A stretch of 64,000 nt of DNA from Archivesica marissinica (lineage: Eukaryota; Mollusca; Bivalvia; Venerida; Vesicomyidae): contig CM026391.1 in the NCBI GenBank assembly GCA_014843695.1, positions 41,392,598 to 41,456,597 of the forward strand. Reading direction: 5' to 3'. The translations under genes and the position numbers were made by a program. The notes under the pieces were generated by a model. It had not been told where the DNA came from and searched no databases. It worked only from the letters and a program-made list of their open reading frames with translations. Position 1 is the first letter of the stretch, and each line of letters opens with the position of its first letter. Shown piece by piece: positions 55,543 to 64,000 of the stretch.

Positions 55543-57985
55543 ATGTGTACATAATCAAGATCCAATGCACATTTCCAACTCACATGTGTACATAATCACA
55601 TATCCAATGCATATAACCAACTGACATGTGTACATAATCACATATCCAATGCACATATCCAACTGACATGTGTACATAATCAAGATCCAATGCACATATT
55701 CAACTGACATGTGTACAAAATCACATATCCAATATACATATCCAACTGTCATGTGTACATAATCACATATCCAATGCAAATATCCAACTGACATGTGTAC
55801 ATAATCAAGATCCAATGCATATATTCAACTGACATGTTTATATAATCAAGATCCAATGCACATATTCAACTGACATGTGTACAAAATCACATATCCAATA
55901 TACATATCCAACTGTCATGTGTACTTAATCACATATCCAATGCAAATATCCAACTGACATGTGTACATGAGCAAGATCCAATGCACATATTCAAATGACA
56001 TGTGTACATAATCACATATAAAATGCACATATCCAACTGCCATGTGTACATAATCACATATCCAATGCACATATCAAACTGACATGTGTACATAATCAAG
56101 ATCCAATGCACATATCCAACTGACATGTGTACATAATCAAGATCCAATGCTACATATTCAACTGACATGTGTACATAATCACATATCCAATGCACATATC
56201 CAACGGACATGTGTACATACTCACATATCCAATGCACATATCCAACTGACATGTGTACATAATCACATATCCAATGCACATAGCCAAGTGGCATGTGTAC
56301 ACAATCAAATATCCAATGCACATAGCCAAGTGGCATGTGTACACAATCAAGTATCCAATGCACATAACCAACTGACATGTGTACCGAATCACATATCCAA
56401 TGTACATATTCAACTGACATGTGTACATAATCACATATCCAATGTACATATTAAACTGGCATGTGTACATAATCACATATCCAATTGACCTATCCAACTG
56501 ACATGTGTACATAATCACATATCCAATGCACATATCCAAGACATGTGTACAGAGTCACATATCCAATGCACATATCCAACTGAAATGTGTACATAATCAC
56601 ATATCCAATGTACATATTCAACTGACATGTGTACATAATCACATATCCAATGCACATATCCAACGGACATGTGTACCTACTCACATATCCAATGCACATA
56701 TCCAACTGACATGTGTACATAATCACATATCCAATGTACATATTCAACTGGCATGGGTACATAGTCACATATCCAATGCACATATTCAACTGACATATGT
56801 ACATAGTCACATATCCAATGCACATATCCAACTGACATGTGTACATAATCACATATCCAATGCACATATCCAAGACATGTGTACACAATCACATATCCAA
56901 TGCACATATTCAACTGACATGTGTACATAGTCACATATCCAATGTACATATCCAACTGACCTGTGTACATAATCAAGATCCAATGCACATATCCAACTGA
57001 CATGTGTACATAATCACATATCCAATACACATATCCAACTGAAATGTGTACATAATCACATATCCAATGCACATATCGAAGACATGTGTATATAGTCACA
57101 TATCCAATGCACATATTCAAATGACATGTGTACATAATCACATATCCAATGCACATATCCAACTGACATGTGTACATAATCAAGATCCAATGCACATATC
57201 CAACTGACATGTGTACATAATCACATATCCAATGCACATATCCAAGACATGTTTACATAGTCACATATCCAATGAACATATCCAACTGACATGTGTACAT
57301 AATCACATATACAATGCACATATTCAAGACATGTGTACACAGTCACATATCCAATGCACATATGAAACTGACATGTGTACATAATCACATATCCAATGTA
57401 CTTATTCAATTGACATGTGTACATAATCACATATCCAATGTACATATTCAACTGGCATGTGTACATAATCAAGATCCAATGCACATTTCCAACTGACATG
57501 TGTACATTGTCACATATCCAATGCACATAGCCAACTGACATGTGTACGTAATCACATATCCAATGCACATATCCAACTGACATGTGTACATAATCAAGAT
57601 ACAATGCACATATTCAACTGACATGTGTACAAAATCACATATCCAATGCACATATCCAACTGACATGTGTACATAATCACATATCCAATACACATATCCA
57701 ACTGACATGTGTACATAATCACATATCCAATGTACATATTCAACTGGCATGTGTACATAATCAAGATCCAATGCATATATTCAACTGACATGTGTACACA
57801 ATCAAGATCCAATGCACATATCCAACTGACATGTGTACATAATCAAGATCCAATGCTACATATTCAACTGACATGTGTACATAATCACATATCCAATGCA
57901 CATATCCAACGGACATGTGTACATACTCACATATCCAATGCACATATCCAACTGACATGTGTACATAATCACATATCCAATGCAC
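55543..57985 (+). repeat. Block X, copy 2, truncated by the gap
   Basis: The first base after the N gap corresponds to 30587 in copy 1. The sequence follows copy 1 without visible change for about 2.35 kb. It first differs near 57912, where it has GGACATGTGTACATAC and ATCCAATG against GGACATTTGTACATAC and ATCTAATG at 32956. After that it diverges into different B monomers (ACACAAACAAATATCC near 58012). Confidence 0.92.
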
Positions 57986-59109
57986 ATAACCAAGTGGCAT
58001 GTGTACACAAACAAATATCCAATGCACATAGCCAAGTGGCATGCGTACACAATCAAATATCCAATGCACATAACCAACTGACATGTGTACCTAATCACAT
58101 ATCCAATGTACATATTCAACTGACATGTGTACATAATCACATATCCAATGTACATATTCAACTGGCATGTGTATATAATCACATATCCAATGCACATATC
58201 CAACTGACATGTGTACATAATCACATATCCAATGCACATATCCAACTCACATGTGTACATAATCACATATCCAATGTACATATTCAACTGGCATGTGTAC
58301 ATAATAAAGATCCAATGCACATTTCCAACTGACATGTGTACGTAATCACATATCCAATGCACATATCCAACTGACATGTGTACATAATCAAGATACAATG
58401 CACATATACAACTGACATGTGTACAAAATCACATATCCAATGCACATATCCAACTGACATGTGTACATAATCACATATCCAATACACATATCCAACTGAC
58501 ATGTGTACATAATCACATATTCAATGCACCTATCCAACTGACATGTATACATCAACACATATCCAATGCACATATCCAACTGAAATGTGTACATAGTCAC
58601 ATATCCAATGCACATAACCAAGTGGCATGTGTTCACAATCAAATATCCAATGCATATAGCCAGGTGGCATGTGTACACAATCAAATATCCAATGCACATA
58701 ACCAACTGACATGTGTATTTAATCACATATCCAATGTACATATTCAACTGACATGTGTACATAATCACATATCCAATGCACATATCCAACTGACATGTGT
58801 ACATAATCACATATCGTATGCACATATCAAAGATATGTGTACAAATTCACATATCCAATGCACATATCCAACTGACATATGACCATAGTCACATATCCAA
58901 TGCACAATTCCAACTGACATGTGTACATACTCACATATCCAATGCACATATCCAAGACATGTGTACACAGTCACCTATCCAATGCACATATTCAACTGAA
59001 ATGTGTGCATAATCACATATCCAATGTACATATCCAACTGACATGTGTACATAATCACATATCCAATGCACATATCCAAGACATGTGTATATAGTCACAT
59101 ATCCAATGC
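57986..59109 (+). repeat. Mixed satellite between two X copies
   Basis: Starts with B monomers bearing private changes (ACACAAACAAAT, GGCATGCGTACAC), then canonical and CAAGATCC units, a unit with TACATCAACACATATCC near 58549, a B pair with CCAGGTGG near 58661, and ATATCGTATGCAC near 58812. 58680-58960 resembles 54130-54390 in order of variants. Confidence 0.83.
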
Positions 59110-62100
59110 ACATATTCAACTGACATGTGTACATAATCACATATCCAATGCACATATCCAACTGACATGTGTACATAATCAAGATCTAATGCACATATCC
59201 AACTGACATGTGTACATAATCACATATCCAATGCACATATCCAAGACATGCTTACATAGTCACATATCCAATGCACATATCCAACTGACATGTGTACATA
59301 ATCACATATCCAATGCACATATTCAAGACATGTGTACACAGTCATATATCCAATGCACATATGACACTGAAATGTGTACTTAATCACATATCCAATGTAC
59401 ATATTCAATTGACATGTGTACATAATCACATATCAAATGTAAATATTCAACTGGCATGTGTAAATAATCAAGATCCAATGGACATATCCAACTGACATGT
59501 GTACATAGTCACATATCCAATGCACATATCCAACTGACATGTGTACATAATCACATATCCAATGCACATATCCAACTGACATTTGTACATAATCACATAT
59601 CCAATGTATATATTCAACTGGCATGTGTACATAATCAAGATCCAATGCACATTTCCAACTGACATGTGTACATAGTTACATATCCAATGCACATATCCAA
59701 CTGACATGTGTACATATTCACATATCCAATGCACATATCCAACTGACATGTGTACTTAATCACATATCCAATGCACATATCCAACGGACATGTGTACATA
59801 CTCACATATCCAATGTACATATTTACCTGACATGTGTACATAATCACATATCCAATGTACATATTCAATTGACATGTGTACATAATCACATATCCAATGA
59901 ACCTATCCAACTGAAATGTGTACATAATCACATATCCAAAGCACATATCCAAGACATGTGTACATAGTCACATATCCAATGCACATATCCAACTGACATG
60001 TGTACATAATCATATATCCAATGTACATATTCAACTGACATGTGTACATAATCACATATCCAATGCACATATCTAAGACATGTGTACATAGTCACATATC
60101 CAATGCACATATCCAACTGACATGTGTACATAATCACATATCCAATGTACATATTCAACTGGCATGGGTACATAGTCACATATCCAATGCACATATTCAA
60201 CTGACATATGTACATAGTCACATATCCAATGCACATATCCAACTGACATGTGTACATAATCACATATCCAATGCACATAACCTAGACATGTGTACACAGT
60301 CACATATCCAATGCACATATCAAACTGACATGTGTACATAATCACATATCCAATGCACATAACCAAGTGGCATGTGTACACAATCAAATATCCAATGCAC
60401 ATAGCCAAGTGGCATGTTTACACAATCAAATATCCAATGCACATAACCAACTGACATGTGTACCTAATCACATATCCAATGTACATATTTACCTGACATG
60501 TGTACATAATCACATATCCAATGTACATATTCAACTGACATGTGTACATAATCACATATCCAATGAACCTATCCAACTGACATGTGTATATAATCACATA
60601 TCCAAAGCACATATCCAAGACATGTGTACATAGTCACATATCCAATGCACATATCCAACTGACATGTGTACATAATCATATATCCAATGTACATATTCAA
60701 CTGACATGTGTACAAAATCACATATCCAATATACATATCCAACTGACATGTGTACATAATCACATATCCAATGCAAATATCCAACTGACATGTGTACATA
60801 ATCAAGATCCAATGCATATATTCAACTGACATGTGTACATAATCACATATCCAATGCACATATCCAACTGACATGTGTACATGGTCACATATCCAATGCA
60901 CATATCCAACTGACATGTGTACATAATCACATATCCAATGCACATATCCAACTGACATGTGTACATAATCACATATCCAATGTACATATTCAACTGGCAT
61001 GTGTACATAATCAAGATCCAATGCACATATGCAACTGACATGTGTACATATTCACATATCCAATGCACATATCCAACTGTCATGTGTACATAATCACATA
61101 CAATGCACATATCCAACTGACATGTGTACATAATCAAGATCCAATGCACATATCCAACTGACATGTGTACATTATCAAGATCCAATGCTACATATTCAAC
61201 TGACATGTGTACATAATCACATATCCAATGCACATATCCAACGGACATGTGTACATAATCACATATCCAATGCACATATCCAACTCACATGTGTACATAA
61301 TCACATATCCAATGCATATAACCAACTGCCATGTGTACATAATCAAGATCCAATGCACATTTCCAACTCACATGTGTACATAATCACATATCCAATGCAT
61401 ATAACCAACTGACATGTGTACATAATCACATATCCAATGCACATATCCAACTGACATGTGTACATAATCAAGATCCAATGCACATATTCAACTGACATGT
61501 GTACAAAATCACATATCCAATATACATATCCAACTGTCATGTGTACATAATCACATATCCAATGCAAATATCCAACTGACATGTGTACATAATCAAGATC
61601 CAATGCATATATTCAACTGACATGTTTATATAATCAAGATCCAATGCACATATTCAACTGACATGTGTACAAAATCACATATCCAATATACATATCCAAC
61701 TGTCATGTGTACTTAATCACATATCCAATGCAAATATCCAACTGACATGTGTACATGAGCAAGATCCAATGCACATATTCAAATGACATGTGTACATAAT
61801 CACATATAAAATGCACATATCCAACTGCCATGTGTACATAATCACATATCCAATGCACATATCAAACTGACATGTGTACATAATCAAGATCCAATGCACA
61901 TATCCAACTGACATGTGTACATAATCAAGATCCAATGCTACATATTCAACTGACATGTGTACATAATCACATATCCAATGCACATATCCAACGGACATGT
62001 GTACATACTCACATATCCAATGCACATATCCAACTGACATGTGTACATAATCACATATCCAATGCACATAGCCAAGTGGCATGTGTACACAATCAAATAT

Positions 62101-63830
62101 CCAATGCACATAGCCAAGTGGCATGTGTACACAATCAAGTATCCAATGCACATAACCAACTGACATGTGTACCGAATCACATATCCAATGTACATATTCA
62201 ACTGACATGTGTACATAATCACATATCCAATGTACATATTAAACTGGCATGTGTACATAATCACATATCCAATTGACCTATCCAACTGACATGTGTACAT
62301 AATCACATATCCAATGCACATATCCAAGACATGTGTACAGAGTCACATATCCAATGCACATATCCAACTGAAATGTGTACATAATCACATATCCAATGTA
62401 CATATTCAACTGACATGTGTACATAATCACATATCCAATGCACATATCCAACGGACATGTGTACCTACTCACATATCCAATGCACATATCCAACTGACAT
62501 GTGTACATAATCACATATCCAATGTACATATTCAACTGGCATGGGTACATAGTCACATATCCAATGCACATATTCAACTGACATATGTACATAGTCACAT
62601 ATCCAATGCACATATCCAACTGACATGTGTACATAATCACATATCCAATGCACATATCCAAGACATGTGTACACAATCACATATCCAATGCACATATTCA
62701 ACTGACATGTGTACATAGTCACATATCCAATGTACATATCCAACTGACCTGTGTACATAATCAAGATCCAATGCACATATCCAACTGACATGTGTACATA
62801 ATCACATATCCAATACACATATCCAACTGAAATGTGTACATAATCACATATCCAATGCACATATCGAAGACATGTGTATATAGTCACATATCCAATGCAC
62901 ATATTCAAATGACATGTGTACATAATCACATATCCAATGCACATATCCAACTGACATGTGTACATAATCAAGATCCAATGCACATATCCAACTGACATGT
63001 GTACATAATCACATATCCAATGCACATATCCAAGACATGTTTACATAGTCACATATCCAATGAACATATCCAACTGACATGTGTACATAATCACATATAC
63101 AATGCACATATTCAAGACATGTGTACACAGTCACATATCCAATGCACATATGAAACTGACATGTGTACATAATCACATATCCAATGTACTTATTCAATTG
63201 ACATGTGTACATAATCACATATCCAATGTACATATTCAACTGGCATGTGTACATAATCAAGATCCAATGCACATTTCCAACTGACATGTGTACATTGTCA
63301 CATATCCAATGCACATAGCCAACTGACATGTGTACGTAATCACATATCCAATGCACATATCCAACTGACATGTGTACATAATCAAGATACAATGCACATA
63401 TTCAACTGACATGTGTACAAAATCACATATCCAATGCACATATCCAACTGACATGTGTACATAATCACATATCCAATACACATATCCAACTGACATGTGT
63501 ACATAATCACATATCCAATGTACATATTCAACTGGCATGTGTACATAATCAAGATCCAATGCATATATTCAACTGACATGTGTACACAATCAAGATCCAA
63601 TGCACATATCCAACTGACATGTGTACATAATCAAGATCCAATGCTACATATTCAACTGACATGTGTACATAATCACATATCCAATGCACATATCCAACGA
63701 CATTTGTACATACTCACATATCAATGCACATATCCAACACAACAAACAAATCCAATGCACATAACCAATGAAATGTGTACACAATCAAATATCCAATGCA
63801 CATAGCCAATGCATGTGTACACAATCAAAT
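59110..63830 (+). repeat. Block X, copy 3
   Basis: Matches copy 1 from about 28370. Visible differences are few: ATCTAATG near 59186, ACATGCTTACATAG near 59250, ATATGACACTG versus ATAACACTG near 59362, CCAATGGACAT near 59477, and loss of two bases near 61099. At 63690-63730 it shares the ACATTTGTACATAC form with copy 1 rather than the form in copy 2. From about 63700 single-base losses accumulate. Confidence 0.92.
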
Positions 63831-64000
63831 ATCCAATGCACATAACCAACTGACATGTGTACACAATCAAATATCCAATGCACATATCCAAGACATGTGT
63901 ACACAATCAAATATCCAATGCACATACCAATGCATGTGTACAAATCAATATCCAATATCCAATGCATGTGTACAAATCAATATCCAATGCACATACCAAC
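63690..64000 (+). repeat. Indel-rich end of the window
   Basis: Single and multiple bases are missing in nearly every monomer (CAACACAACAAACAAATCC near 63736, CATAGCCAATGCATG near 63802, TGTACAAATCAATATCC near 63937). Unit length falls to about 30-40 bp. Shared oddities (ACATTTGTACATAC, AAATGTGTACAC) show that this is a poor copy of 32950-33120. Low-quality consensus is more likely than real decay. Confidence 0.8.

Larger units (their letters stand above)
1..64000 (+). repeat. 42-bp tandem satellite array filling the whole window
   Basis: Apart from two N gaps, every stretch is a head-to-tail tandem repeat of a monomer of 40 to 42 bp. The canonical 42-bp form (for example 11219-11260) starts with ACATGTGTACATAAT, continues with CACATATCCAATG and ends with CACATATCCAACTG. 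Its plus-strand composition is 16 A, 11 C, 4 G, 11 T, with no CpG. The array runs off both window ends, so its full size is unknown. All monomers seen have the same orientation. Variants recur in blocks, giving a higher-order structure described in the other entries. This is a satellite of the kind found in eukaryotic heterochromatin. Whether it is centromeric, subtelomeric or interstitial cannot be read from the sequence, and I do not recognise the family by name. Confidence 0.98.

Noticed and set aside
54372..55595. Very long reading frames across the second N gap
   Set aside because: Same reason: 1,000 placeholder bases flanked by satellite.
1..64000. CRISPR array
   Set aside because: Units follow one another with no unique spacers. 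The whole 42-bp unit is repeated, many copies diverge, and no cas genes are present.
1..64000. Telomeric repeat
   Set aside because: The period is 42 bp and the sequence has no G-rich strand of the TTAGGG type or similar. The G content of both strands does not fit.
1..64000. Centromere proven by a CENP-B box
   Set aside because: The CENP-B box requires CpG-containing sequence (TTCG and CGGG cores). The monomer has no CpG and no comparable motif, so a centromeric role is possible but unsupported.
1..64000. Bacterial or phage origin
   Set aside because: No coding sequence, ribosome-binding sites or operon structure occurs in 62 kb. Array size, homogenisation and gap style fit a eukaryotic assembly.

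Overview
The window is one uninterrupted block of tandem satellite DNA. I find no gene, RNA gene, transposon or other unique sequence in any of its readable bases. The organism is almost certainly a eukaryote. Tens of kilobases of a 42-bp, AT-rich, CpG-free satellite arranged in multi-kilobase higher-order repeats and broken by two exact 1,000-N assembly gaps fit a heterochromatic, pericentromeric, centromeric or subtelomeric array in a draft eukaryotic chromosome. The sequence does not let me name the species or the chromosomal position.

Basic unit. The commonest monomer is 42 bp; four perfect consecutive copies lie at 11219-11386 and four more at 38365-38532. It is built from three sub-modules of 15, 13 and 14 bp, the last two of which are clearly related. 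On the plus strand it has 16 A, 11 C, 4 G and 11 T (about 36% GC). Length variants are 41 bp (CAAGATCC or CAATATCC replacing CACATATCC) and 40 bp (CCAAGACATG replacing CCAACTGACATG). A distinct subfamily, called B here, has CCAAGTGGCATG and ACACAATCAAAT and occurs in short clusters. By length the window holds roughly 1,500 monomers. Every monomer I inspected has the same orientation.

Layout. 361-4450 and 4451-7493 are two tandem copies of a large repeat (family R). The first copy is longer because it carries internal duplications of 19 monomers (794 bp) and 6 monomers (251 bp). Copy two plus its downstream flank (4451 to about 8520) recurs at about 17291-21320. 7494-9372 is a mosaic. 9373-10737 belongs to family T. 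10738-11235 is a 166-bp tetramer repeated three times. 11219-11990 is nearly pure canonical monomer. 11990-12450 is an indel-ridden copy of T. 12640-15055 and 15056 to about 17325 are tandem copies (family S). 21600-24924 and 24925-27770 are tandem copies of about 3.3 kb (family V). 28370-33044 is block X, which returns at 55543-57985 and 59110-63830. 33045-34563, the first gap (34564-35563) and 35564-39039 are mixed and canonical monomers. 39040-42365 and 42366-45059 are tandem copies (family U). 45060-49218 is a mosaic, including a stretch matching the start of the window. 49219-50376 and 50377-51534 are a 1,158-bp tandem duplication. 51535-54542 is a mosaic before the second gap (54543-55542). 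The last 320 bases are indel-ridden.

There is no gene network to describe. What can be read is the history of the array. Duplications involve whole numbers of monomers, occur at scales from 166 bp to several kb, are nested inside one another, and can be ordered by shared variant monomers. Most copies differ by scattered substitutions. The X copies are almost indistinguishable over about 2.35 kb, so X is either a very recent amplification or a false assembly duplication. Open reading frames of up to about 300 codons exist on both strands only because 42 is a multiple of 3 and three of the six frames of the monomer lack stops.
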